A DNA stretch of 64,000 nt from assembly GCA_015075515.1 (NCBI GenBank), contig JABTUE010000004.1, positions 248,001 to 312,000 of the forward strand. Direction: 5' to 3'. Below the pieces are notes generated by a model. The model saw nothing but the letters and a program-made list of their open reading frames with translations. It had not been told where the DNA came from and made no database searches. Made by a program: the position numbers and the translations under genes. This DNA comes from Planctomycetota bacterium (lineage in GTDB: Bacteria > Planctomycetota > UBA8742 > UBA2392). This document shows, piece by piece, positions 25,501 through 32,525 of the stretch (the stretch's first letter is position 1; each line of letters starts with the position of its first letter).

Positions 25501-25889
25501 GACCCGATTGTATTCACGGGGTTGTCCCGCAGGCCGACTACCGGCACCACGTGCCATCCTTTGGACCCGGTGGCGAAGGCACTTGTGATTTTGTTGGTGA
25601 GTTGCGATCCGAAAATGGATGTTGCGTTGCGCCGCTCGACGGAGTCACCGCCGAGTAGGGCGCCAAAGGCGATTGCAAGGCTGGACTTTCCACCGCCGTA
25701 TGGGCCTGTCCAAGTGAAGGCTGTGTGCTTTGTCTGCTGAACGTGTCTTGACATTGTTGTCAAGACTTCCGCGAACGACTGCGGGCAAATGAAGCCGTCG
25801 AGGGCTTGTTTGGCGCCAAGATCTGTGTCGATTCGGATCGACCTTTGGAATCGGCGGGTGACGCGGACAATGTCTGCCTGTGTCATCAC
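22536..25889 (-). CDS. sspC: SspC-like large ATPase
   Basis: An 1117-residue protein with Walker A TGPYGGGKSS (about 61-70) and Walker B IALIIDEMGKFLE (about 168-180). The remainder is large, helical and without other named motif, as in SspC and BrxC-like ATPases. In Ssp systems SspC is the ATPase that works with SspB and SspD to modify DNA at particular sequences. The frame starts at GTG 25889 or ATG 25886, overlapping the sspB stop (GTGATGA), so the two are translationally coupled. Large size and position between DUF4007 and a PP-loop gene make the assignment good. Confidence 0.8.
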   Translation of the reverse strand: MMTQADIVRVTRRFQRSIRIDTDLGAKQALDGFICPQSFAEVLTTMSRHVQQTKHTAFTWTGPYGGGKSSLAIAFGALLGGDSVERRNATSIFGSQLTNKITSAFATGSKGWHVVPVVGLRDNPVNTIGSALVAAGLALRAPRGGWSETSLIEEVSKASTGQKHGGIALIIDEMGKFLEHAAQNGTDIYVFQQLAEAANRSNGRFLFIGILHQAFGEYATRLSTQLRDDWIKIQGRFVDLAVNVTTREQVDLISRAIEAKRNRNKAENEDRVIAEAIDRRNKNLAQTLAMCWPLHPVVACLLGPISRRRFGQNQRSIFGFLNSAEPHGFQDYLEQAADDARYMPEQLWNYLRANLEPSILASPDGHRWALAANAVDKCESRGGDVLQTALLKTIGVINLFKEQSGIVASNEVLSSCFPLGTKRDLTKALAQLQEWSLIRFKKYEGAYAIVAGSDFDMEQALQEALDESASIDTARLEALAGIQPVLAKKHYHETGAMRWFEIKLVTVADLAATKYDTASTNLAGRFLLAIPTQGESAQQCVDACRTAARHSDHMDIVAGVSDRTSQITRYGLELVALDDVREHHPELREDDVARQEVDARIATVEGLLESELNNALDEATWYRKHQKKPKRLRRAEISKLASDLASKRFDKCPRIHNELLNRARPSASAISAQNELLRRMVVEHGKERLGIEGFPAHGGLFSSILEKTGLYAQQDGSWQFCVPPPSEHNLCRLRPMWDATTEYLREHSSSTVSIQHIYRMWSNPPYGVKEGLMPVLIVAFIMSQRDKIALYRDNVFRARFDDVDIGYLAKDPQTIQIRWMDLSGVDRDILTGIADVVGSLHPEAPISIVEPLAVGRQLIAIYEDLPHWTKRTMRLSKQALQLRDLFKRATDPNQLLFSAIPNALNGDGHHTQDTNAIVNRVRDSLQELVSTFPSMLHRLKSTLLTELHVPNESPQALAELRGRAENIRGLSGDFNLDAFVVRLTQFDATNSSMESIASLAAEKPPRDWTDADLDRATVRIVELAEQFLRAETFTRVKGRPAKRHALAVVVGKGGRPTPYLEEFSIGESDKAAVDDLVRRITGELERADPSTKNVILAALAEISASFMQPTVSDAPEN

Positions 25890-26830
25890 GCGGCCTTTCG
25901 CTTGTCAATCGTTTTGTAGTCTTTCTCGATAAAGTTGATCGGATACACCGCGTCAAACTCAATGTTGCGCACGACTTGGCGGAGGCCTGCCGATTCAGAC
26001 CAGCTAAGTGCTCCATCGGTTAGCCTGTCGAGGTCGGCAAGACGGTCAGCTACCTCATTCTCCTCTAACAGGAAAACCCGGCCGGGGCTCCCTGCCTGAT
26101 GGGCAACGGATTCAAACGAGAGGGTCGCGGCTGACTGTTGGCTCCTCCAGAAGTCGAGCAGCGCATACGCAAATGTGCCCTGCCCCAGGGTGGGTTTTGG
26201 TCCGCGCACAAATCGGAACTCGTCAGTCGTTGAAGTTGCTTTGATCAACCCGAGCTCAGCCAGTGGCGATTCGATGGAGTCATCTAGGGCGCCCGGCGAG
26301 CTTGGTCCTTGCGTGACGTAAGTTCTTATGAAGCAGGCAACGTCGTTTCGAAGCGTGGTCTTTACGGCTCGAGCCCATCCCCGTGAAGTTGCCAGCTTGT
26401 TGATGCTGTCGACAAGGCGCGATCGCTTGAAGATTGGAGACGAGAATTGGTTGAAAGCCCAGTACCACGTCGTCTTTTTTGTGTTACCGGCTAGGTGCCA
26501 ATGAAGGAGCCAGAGGGTTGATGGGTGTTCCATGAAGGGGTCAAGTCCACTTTCGGGGTCGAACAGCTCACGCCCTAGGTTTGTTGCCCGAAGGCGGTCT
26601 CCTACTTCCTCAATGATTCCCGTGTGCGTCGCCCAATGACGGATCGAAGCGACCATGTTTTTCCCGACGCCGAAGCGTGCAATGGCATCGTCGCTTGTGA
26701 ACAAGTCCTTCCTTCCTTCTTCAACCACGGCGTCAAACGCCTTCTTGAGCCAGCCGTAGCGAAGAGGGAAGGTCTCGTGTCCCGAAAAAAAGGGGGTGTA
26801 GCCTTCGGCAAAAGGTACGCTTCTTGACAT
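25886..26830 (-). CDS. sspB: SspB-like DUF4007 protein
   Basis: A 314-residue DUF4007 protein with the signature FSGHETFPLRYGWLKKAF near the N-terminus (from about residue 15). The next part resembles a winged helix (GVGKNMVASIRHWATHTGII). In the Ssp system the DUF4007 protein SspB is the DNA-binding/nicking component that opens a strand for sulfur insertion. The C-terminus shows a charged helix ending at KDYKTIDKRKAA. It is first in its operon and divergent from sspA, with a 99-bp gap. Family match is strong; the nicking role is from published SspB work and is not proven for this one. Confidence 0.85.
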   Translation of the reverse strand: MSRSVPFAEGYTPFFSGHETFPLRYGWLKKAFDAVVEEGRKDLFTSDDAIARFGVGKNMVASIRHWATHTGIIEEVGDRLRATNLGRELFDPESGLDPFMEHPSTLWLLHWHLAGNTKKTTWYWAFNQFSSPIFKRSRLVDSINKLATSRGWARAVKTTLRNDVACFIRTYVTQGPSSPGALDDSIESPLAELGLIKATSTTDEFRFVRGPKPTLGQGTFAYALLDFWRSQQSAATLSFESVAHQAGSPGRVFLLEENEVADRLADLDRLTDGALSWSESAGLRQVVRNIEFDAVYPINFIEKDYKTIDKRKAA

Positions 26831-26929
26831 GACGTTTTCCCAGCGCTGGTTGTATCGTCCAGGTTGATCGTAAACGGGCGTTGCAGAGAGTCAAGCAACT
26901 GGGGATAACCTCCAGTCCAAGGGCGAGAC
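26831..26929. promoter_or_regulatory. Divergent promoter region sspB / sspA
   Basis: The 99-bp gap between two divergent starts should drive both ssp arms. On the plus strand TTGCAG followed 17 bases later by GATAAC is a reasonable sigma-70-like match. I did not find an equally good pair on the minus strand. Confidence 0.35.
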
Positions 26930-28093
26930 ATGGACGGTCACGGCATTTACATGGATTATCAGGCGTCAACACCCGTTGACCACCGGGTGATCGAAGCGAT
27001 GACGCCCTTTTGGCGGGTGCATCCCGGGAACCCTCATGCGACGGATCACGCCTTTGGATGGGCAGCAGCAAGAGCTGTGGAACAGGCAAGTGAGCAGGTT
27101 GCGCGTGCTATTGCCGCAGACTCTGACGAGATCATCTTTACGTCCGGCGCAACAGAAGCGAACAACCTTGCCATCTTTGGTGTGGCATCGCGAGCGCCCC
27201 GAGAGCGCCGCCGCATCATCATCAGCGCGATTGAGCACAAGAGCGTCATCGCGGCAGCGCGTGCTGCCGCAAAGCGAAACGGCCTCCGGGTGGACACGGT
27301 TCCCGTGGACAAAGAGGGCTTCGTCCAACCGGACGCAATGCGTCAACGCTTAGCCGACGATGTCTTGCTCGTGTCCGTGATGGCCGTAAACAACGAGATC
27401 GGCACTATCCAACCGGTAGCCGAACTTGCAGAGATAACCCATTCCTTCGGCGCGCTGTTTCACACAGACGCCACGCAAGCCTTGACGGCATGCGACTTCG
27501 ATGTGCAAAGAATGAACGCTGACCTCGCGAGCCTCTCCGCCCACAAGCTCTACGGGCCCAAAGGAATCGGCGCGCTATTTATCAGGCGGGACGTACAACA
27601 GCGCGTCGAGCCACTCATCTACGGAGGTGGACAACAGCACGGCCTGCGTGCAGGCACGCTTCCCGTCCCGCTCTGCATAGGCTTCGGAACGGCCGTCAAC
27701 CTACTAGTTGGACCGAGCGCCGACCAAGAGAGACAGCGGATTCAAGACCTACGCGATACCTTTGTAAACCAACTGCGGAAAGTCATGCCACCCATCCAAC
27801 TGAACGGTCCACGAACGAGCCGCCGGCATCCCGGAAACGCCAACATCTACTTCCCAGGAATCGAGGCCGACGTCTTGCTCGCATCGTTACAGCCCCACAT
27901 CGCGGCGTCCACTGGCTCCGCGTGCACTAGCGGAACCATCGAACCTTCCCACGTTCTCCGAGCAATCGGGCTCTCCGAAGAAGAAGCGAACGCTAGCATT
28001 CGTTTCGGCATCGGCCGCAATACTACACACAACGAAGTCACACAGGCCGTAGAAAAGATAACCCAGTCAATCCGAAGGCAAGAAACACGATAG
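26930..28093 (+). CDS. sspA: SspA-like cysteine desulfurase
   Basis: A 387-residue class V aminotransferase of the IscS/NifS type. It has the pyridoxal phosphate lysine SAHKLYGPKG (Lys 206), FTSGATEANNLAI, HTDATQA and the catalytic cysteine loop STGSACTSG (Cys 332). It transfers sulfur from cysteine as a persulfide; in the Ssp/Dnd pathway this feeds the PP-loop enzyme. The host may also have a housekeeping IscS. It is divergent from sspB and stands alone on the plus strand, rather than in the sspBCD operon. The first ATG (26930) is used; MDYQASTP (residue 8) is an alternative start. Confidence 0.9.
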   Translation: MDGHGIYMDYQASTPVDHRVIEAMTPFWRVHPGNPHATDHAFGWAAARAVEQASEQVARAIAADSDEIIFTSGATEANNLAIFGVASRAPRERRRIIISAIEHKSVIAAARAAAKRNGLRVDTVPVDKEGFVQPDAMRQRLADDVLLVSVMAVNNEIGTIQPVAELAEITHSFGALFHTDATQALTACDFDVQRMNADLASLSAHKLYGPKGIGALFIRRDVQQRVEPLIYGGGQQHGLRAGTLPVPLCIGFGTAVNLLVGPSADQERQRIQDLRDTFVNQLRKVMPPIQLNGPRTSRRHPGNANIYFPGIEADVLLASLQPHIAASTGSACTSGTIEPSHVLRAIGLSEEEANASIRFGIGRNTTHNEVTQAVEKITQSIRRQETR

Positions 28094-28117
28094 AGCCAAC
28101 CAGCCCGCTGTCTCGAA

Positions 28118-28158
28118 AGCACCGAACCGCACATGCAGGGGCCGGAGAGGCCGGTGCT
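28118..28158. terminator. Nested hairpins between convergent genes
   Basis: An outer 7-bp stem AGCACCG/CGGTGCT encloses an inner GGCC-GGAGAG-GGCC hairpin (sharing one base). It lies in the 85-bp gap between sspA and the 666-residue gene. There is no T-run, so a terminator role is only plausible. Confidence 0.35.
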
Positions 28159-28178
28159 GACGCACGCCCAATGTCCTT

Positions 28179-30179
28179 CTACGTCTGTGGCGTCTCGGTT
28201 GGGTTCAAGAAGAACGATGGTACTTTTCCCTTTTCTAAGATGCTTGAAATGCGTGTCTGCCCGTACATGAGCGCAGCTGCTATCTCTGCGCGGTGCTGGA
28301 CGCTGACGTTCTTGACGCCCCACCAAGTACTAACGTAACGCGTCATTGCGTCGAGCAGGCCACCCATGCCGGTCGCAAATTTTGCGCTGATGAGCGCAAT
28401 GCCGGCGACTGAGGTTGCGAGCCACGGCATGTAGGGAAGCGTGCTACGCGTTGCCTTTGGTTCTGTGCTTCCCTTTTCAACAATTGGTTGCATGAGCTGG
28501 CGCGTGCTCTGCTCCAGGTAGTCTTGGGGGAGTACTTTTGCTAGGTCGGCCATTAGGTCAAGGCAGATTGCGCACTCCCTAATGTTGTCGATAACAGCAT
28601 AGCTATCGTTGGATGCGTACTTGCTTGTTGTCCAACACAACGGGCCTGCCAGCTGGAGTTGCCGGACCAGGGTGTCACGCAAGGCAGACAGCGTGGTTGT
28701 GTTCACAAGATGCCGATGGACGCCAGCTTCGGCTGGCCTCCATTCGTAAACGTCGTGCGCCAGGCGAACACCCCATAGAACCCACATGAGGTTGTACGCG
28801 TACCTTCGTCCGTAGCGATGGCTTGGAGCTTCCGTTTGCATGTCCTCCAGCGATAGCAGGTACATGGTCGCGTGGAGGATGCTGTGAGGGTTGGCGTACA
28901 TCGTGATGCCGATGCCCATGGCGGTATAGCGCGGCTCGTCGAGAACAATACCTCCGGTTGGTGAGTCGTGGTTTTGGGCATAACCTCCATCGATGGTCCT
29001 CATGGACTCAAGAAAACCACGGATTTCTGACGACCTCCCTTCCAAAGTCTTCGCTCCGCTCTTCCAGCACCTAAGGCCTCGAGTCGCAAGCAATGTCGTG
29101 GTTAAGCTGCCCACGGGTTGACGTCGAGGGCTAAGGGGCGAATAGAATCCCGGCAGCGGCTCGGTCATCGAGCTTGCCGGCCATGCTCCAATGCGTTTGC
29201 TGTATGCCGATGTCACCATGCGCGTGAGTATGGCTCGTCGCGTGTTGACCCACTCGCTGATCGCCGTCGCGCTGCTTGTAGCTGAGCTGTGGTGATCGGC
29301 TGATATCGTCAACGGAAGGAAATAGGAGCCGACTTTGCCACGATACTCGCGTAGTGCGAACGCATCCATGCCGAGTAATGCCCACAGCTCTCGAATCTCA
29401 TCGCAATCGACGAACTCGACCTGGCTAGTGATGCTGTACTTTGCGTTCCTTGGCTTCTCCGGTGTTCCGATGACCCTTAGTAGGGGCCTCGCAAGCGAAG
29501 CCAAGTCTGCCTTGATCGCTCCCCGAGCAGACTCATTCTCAACACCGCGAGGGATTCTCGGCGTAGGTGGTTGTGGAAGGTTTTTGGGGGTGAATCCTGG
29601 CCTGTCGTTTGCCGTGTCCCATGGTGGTGGTTTGAAAATAGTAGCTTCCTCCTCAGCAGCGTGTTCAAGTATGTTGGAACGCGCGAGGGTTGCGGGTTCG
29701 CTCGGCGGGCTATGGCTGAGTAGCCGGCTGACACTTAGAGTTGTGAATCGCGTATTGTGGACTTCTTTTCCAGGCTCAGATCGAAATCCCAGGTAGAATG
29801 GCGTTGCTGAGGAAAACCGATATTCGGCATCTGCTGTTGGCTTGGGCTTCATTTTGACCCATGCCGTGCGCGTGCCGCTAGCTGTGGGTGCCTTTCCGAG
29901 GCGGAGTATCTTGTTGACCTCTCTGGCGAGGGCTTCAAACTCGCTGTAGACGAGGTTAGTGAAATCAAAAGCGTTCTGGTACAAGGCAACTGCGACTACT
30001 GTGGCGAAGTACTTTGTTGTCGGCACATTCTGGAATGTAAGGTCGTGGGCGTTGGGTAGCGCGATCGATCTGATGTTGCTGCGGCGTGTTAGATCTCTGG
30101 GCCGTGATGCCACCTTGGCAAACCAAAGCCCGATGTTACTCAGCCGGAGTAATCGTTTCCTCACGTCGATCAGTAGCAT
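28179..30179 (-). CDS. Large unrecognised protein next to the defence island
   Basis: A 666-residue protein without signal peptide or clear membrane helix. The N-terminal part contains a segment rich in beta-type residues (ATVVAVALYQNAFDFTN), the middle is Pro/Ser-rich (PHSPPSEPATL-like), and the C-terminal half is alpha-helical with several Trp/Cys residues (CWTTSKYAS, IRECAICLDLMADL). No named motif is visible. It overlaps the 118-residue gene upstream by 44 bases, so the two are coupled. Being beside the Ssp genes in an accessory block, it could be an independent two-gene defence unit or part of the mobile element. Confidence 0.6.
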   Translation of the reverse strand: MLLIDVRKRLLRLSNIGLWFAKVASRPRDLTRRSNIRSIALPNAHDLTFQNVPTTKYFATVVAVALYQNAFDFTNLVYSEFEALAREVNKILRLGKAPTASGTRTAWVKMKPKPTADAEYRFSSATPFYLGFRSEPGKEVHNTRFTTLSVSRLLSHSPPSEPATLARSNILEHAAEEEATIFKPPPWDTANDRPGFTPKNLPQPPTPRIPRGVENESARGAIKADLASLARPLLRVIGTPEKPRNAKYSITSQVEFVDCDEIRELWALLGMDAFALREYRGKVGSYFLPLTISADHHSSATSSATAISEWVNTRRAILTRMVTSAYSKRIGAWPASSMTEPLPGFYSPLSPRRQPVGSLTTTLLATRGLRCWKSGAKTLEGRSSEIRGFLESMRTIDGGYAQNHDSPTGGIVLDEPRYTAMGIGITMYANPHSILHATMYLLSLEDMQTEAPSHRYGRRYAYNLMWVLWGVRLAHDVYEWRPAEAGVHRHLVNTTTLSALRDTLVRQLQLAGPLCWTTSKYASNDSYAVIDNIRECAICLDLMADLAKVLPQDYLEQSTRQLMQPIVEKGSTEPKATRSTLPYMPWLATSVAGIALISAKFATGMGGLLDAMTRYVSTWWGVKNVSVQHRAEIAAALMYGQTRISSILEKGKVPSFFLNPTETPQT

Positions 30180-30492
30180 AGGATGCCCTCGGTGAGGAGG
30201 ACTGTTGCAGGTAGTAACGCTTCAGTCCGGTCAGCAACTCATGGTATCGTGTCCCACAAGCATTGAATCCTAGCCCGCCGCCTGGCGCTCGGGCATAGTA
30301 GGGAGCTAGGTCCATGCGTTGAAGCGTGAACCACCTTAAATCCGCAGGGAAAAACGCGCGAAGCATGCAAAGAGCCTCAGCTCGTTCAATCTCTGTGGCA
30401 TCCGGTAGGACACACGCTATATCTTCCTGTAGTTTGCGTTGGACAATCCTCTCCAACTCAGCCTCGTCTTTCAATCCATACTTTTTGTTCAT
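30136..30492 (-). CDS. Small partner of the 666-residue gene
   Basis: A 118-residue protein starting MNKKYGLKD (30492; the frame is open further upstream but without a ribosome-binding sequence). Helical N-terminus with an acidic patch (DEAELERIVQRKLQED), then LCMLRAFFPADLRWFTLQRM and a short tail. It overlaps the next gene by 44 bases in another frame, a sign of coupled expression. Not recognised. Confidence 0.55.
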   Translation of the reverse strand: MNKKYGLKDEAELERIVQRKLQEDIACVLPDATEIERAEALCMLRAFFPADLRWFTLQRMDLAPYYARAPGGGLGFNACGTRYHELLTGLKRYYLQQSSSPRASYATDRREETITPAE

Positions 30493-30636
30493 GGTCGAAG
30501 AGCGCTCCTGCACGCTCGCTTCACTCGCGGCGTAAGCCGACCTGGTACTCGTGGCTCCCTTTTTGGAGGTGTGGATTGATAACCCCAAAATGCCGCTATT
30601 GGTAAGTCATTACGCCGCCACTATTTAAGGCTTTCT

Positions 30637-30765
30637 ATGCCGAAATTGGATAACAAGACTCATCGGCCACAGGCGAAGTTGGAATTGTGTGTGACGAGTC
30701 CGTCGATTGCGCGTGGGAAGCGTTTGTCGACGAAAGCCCTGACCGCAGCGTTGCGGGCAAGGTAG
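30637..30765 (+). CDS. Possible 42-residue peptide upstream of sigma gene
   Basis: A short frame (MPKLDNKTHRPQ...) that ends 43 bases before the sigma-factor start. It is basic with one cysteine. No clear ribosome site. It lies in the 315-base gap between the divergent 118-residue gene and the sigma gene, so it could be a leader peptide or nothing. The rest of the gap is more AT-rich near 30590-30640 and may hold the promoters. Confidence 0.25.
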   Translation: MPKLDNKTHRPQAKLELCVTSPSIARGKRLSTKALTAALRAR

Positions 30766-30807
30766 CCGGAGGCCTTCGGTCCCTGACCTCCCGTCGAGGA
30801 CCGGACC

Positions 30808-31377
30808 ATGAAGAAGGAGAAGAAGCCCCAGTGGGGGTTGCTGTTGGCGCTTGCCTTGTTGGTCTGCACCGTGAACAGCCACCGTCGCGCCAACTGCGTG
30901 AACATTGTCAAAAGCGTTGGCCGCAAGAAAACTCGTAGCTACGTCAAGTACAAGCTTGGTGACGATGCGCTTAGGCATGTCGGCGACGCGGAAGCCTTGG
31001 TGGCGGAGCGGTTCGCGCTGCAAGAGGTTAGCTTCCAGTACAGGAGCGAACCTGAAGCGCAGGCGTTATGGCACAAGTCCGTCGCGAATCAGACGATCGA
31101 CTTGCTCCGCAAGGACAGGTTGCTTCCGGTGCCGGAAGGTCTGGACCCGACTTGCTCCCGCTCTTGCCCGAACCGGCTGACGCTTGTTATTGATGTACGT
31201 GACGCCGTCAAGAAACTCCCCAGCCCCCAGCGCGAAATCATCGAGCTCTACGACCTATACGGCTTCGGCTATGTCGAGGTGGCGCAGATTTTGAGCCTCC
31301 CAGTTACGACGACCCGTGAAAGGCGGCTAGAGGCATTGGGGCGCCTTCGCATCTTGCTCCGTGCTTACGCCAAGTAG
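30808..31377 (+). CDS. ECF-like RNA polymerase sigma factor
   Basis: A 189-residue protein. The last 55 residues match sigma region 4: LPSPQREIIELYDLYGFGYVE followed by VAQILSLPVTTTRERRLEALGR, a good helix-turn-helix. The middle LWHKSVANQTIDLLRKDR resembles region 2.4. The first 45 residues are unusual, with a hydrophobic stretch (WGLLLALALLVCTVN) that is not standard for a sigma factor. GAGGA lies about 11 bases before ATG 30808. It probably drives specific genes, perhaps on the element; no anti-sigma gene is next to it on the same strand. Confidence 0.75.
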   Translation: MKKEKKPQWGLLLALALLVCTVNSHRRANCVNIVKSVGRKKTRSYVKYKLGDDALRHVGDAEALVAERFALQEVSFQYRSEPEAQALWHKSVANQTIDLLRKDRLLPVPEGLDPTCSRSCPNRLTLVIDVRDAVKKLPSPQREIIELYDLYGFGYVEVAQILSLPVTTTRERRLEALGRLRILLRAYAK

Positions 31378-31394
31378 CCCCACGCTGGCCGTGG

Positions 31395-31423
31395 ATGCGG
31401 CGGTTCGAACGGGCCCGCCGCAT
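31395..31423 (+). terminator. Hairpin after sigma gene
   Basis: ATGCGGCGG and CCGCCGCAT form a perfect 9-bp stem around an 11-base loop, 17 bases after the sigma stop. There is no T-run after it, so it may be Rho-assisted or simply structural. Confidence 0.45.
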
Positions 31424-31555
31424 TCCAGCTAAATCATCCTCCGTCGAATGCAAACGTCTCCCAGCGACCGGCGCGAACGCGTTTTCGGCAGAGACCCAAG
31501 CGCACGACGTACTGAGCTCGGTTTTGGGTTAAGGCCCGCCTGGCCCACCAAACAT

Positions 31556-31602
31556 GGGACAGCTTCTCGACAGAGGGGCTGTCCCGCCTCAATTCCGGCG
31601 GG
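31556..31602 (-). terminator. Two adjacent hairpins after the STAS gene
   Basis: Downstream (minus strand) of the STAS stop at 31621 are two stems: CCCGCC/GGCGGG (31583-31602) and GGGACAGC/GCTGTCCC (31556-31585). They are alternative or tandem terminators for the pgpA-Rsb operon. The T-run is weak. The whole 31424-31620 gap holds no gene I can support. Confidence 0.4.
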
Positions 31603-31620
31603 CAGCAACCGGGCGGGCAA

Positions 31621-31971
31621 CTACTTCTTGAGCAGCTTGACGGCTTCGGGCGGAGTCTTGGCGAACTTGAACACCTGGCTGAGGCCAAGCATGTCAAACA
31701 CTTCGCGCACGGGTTCGGTGGGATTCATCAGCACGATGTCGCCGCCGCGCTCGTGGCTGGAGCTGAGGGTGCCGATGAACACGCCCGCGCCGGCCGAAGA
31801 GATGTACTCAACCTGGCTGAGATCCACCGCCAGACGCACCTTGCCTTCGTCGAACAGGTTGTTGATCGTCTGTTCCATGTATTCGAAGGTGTGGGCGTCC
31901 AGCCACCCCGCCACGTGAATCAGCGTGACTTCGGGGGCGATCTGCTCCAGGTTGATTTCGAACTCGCGCAT
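31621..31971 (-). CDS. STAS-domain anti-anti-sigma factor (RsbV/SpoIIAA-like)
   Basis: A 116-residue STAS protein. The phosphorylated serine site is in VEYISSAGAGVFIG, the usual spot between strand 3 and helix 2. The beginning (VTLIHVAGWLDAHTFEYM) matches the first STAS strands. In the partner-switch it is phosphorylated by the HATPase next door, and dephosphorylated by the SpoIIE-type phosphatase; the unphosphorylated form frees the target. Last in a four-gene minus operon, so all parts of the switch are co-expressed. Confidence 0.87.
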   Translation of the reverse strand: MREFEINLEQIAPEVTLIHVAGWLDAHTFEYMEQTINNLFDEGKVRLAVDLSQVEYISSAGAGVFIGTLSSSHERGGDIVLMNPTEPVREVFDMLGLSQVFKFAKTPPEAVKLLKK

Positions 31972-32024
31972 GGGCCCAGCCTTATAAGTACGATCTGTGC
32001 GGTTACAACGACCTTGTGCAATCC

Positions 32025-32474
32025 CTAGTTGCGCGGCCGGATCAGCTTGACCAGTGTCAGTTCGTTGCGTTCGCCCTCGCGCGAGGTGTAGGTAACCTCG
32101 TCCATCACCTTGCGCATGATGAACAGGCCCAGCCCGCGCTTGTTGCCGCTGGCGATGTGTTTTTGCAGGTCGAGTTCGGCCTTCTGTTCGCTGCCCTTGG
32201 CCGAATCATAGCTTGCGCCGTTGTCGCGGATCTTGATCGTGAAGCGTTCATGGTCGGCGTCAATCACGATTTCAACACTGCCGGGCTCGCGGCCCTCGTA
32301 GCCGTGCTGGATGGTGTTGGCCACGGCTTCGTCCACTGCCAGCACGACCTTGTTGATGTCGGCCGGCGGCAGCGCGCTGCGCTTGATGGCGGCATGCAGA
32401 AATTCGCGCACCAGTGCGAGGTTGCGCGTGTGCGCTGAAACCTCCAGCCGGTCTGTGACCCGTGCGTCGGACAT
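32025..32474 (-). CDS. Anti-sigma/serine kinase with HATPase domain (RsbW-like)
   Basis: A 149-residue HATPase_c protein. N box VDEAVANTIQHGY, G1 box IRDNGASYD and G2 region RGLGLFIMRKVMDEV are all present, so it can bind ATP. In this family it phosphorylates the STAS protein and binds a sigma factor or other target. The gene lies between the STAS gene and the phosphatase on the same strand (53 and 51 bases away). Its real target is unknown; the ECF-like sigma gene about 650 bases away is on the other strand. Confidence 0.87.
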   Translation of the reverse strand: MSDARVTDRLEVSAHTRNLALVREFLHAAIKRSALPPADINKVVLAVDEAVANTIQHGYEGREPGSVEIVIDADHERFTIKIRDNGASYDSAKGSEQKAELDLQKHIASGNKRGLGLFIMRKVMDEVTYTSREGERNELTLVKLIRPRN

Positions 32475-32525
32475 GCGTTGCCCCTGATGACCCGCCTGTT
32501 GCCCGTCCCGAAACTTCCACCCTGA

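Noticed and set aside
31395..31423. GGTTCGAAC, a tRNA T-loop-like string, as integration site
   Set aside because: The T-stem base G53-C61 does not pair, no acceptor or anticodon arm could be drawn, and the string lies in the loop of a perfect 9-bp hairpin. No tRNA gene was found here.
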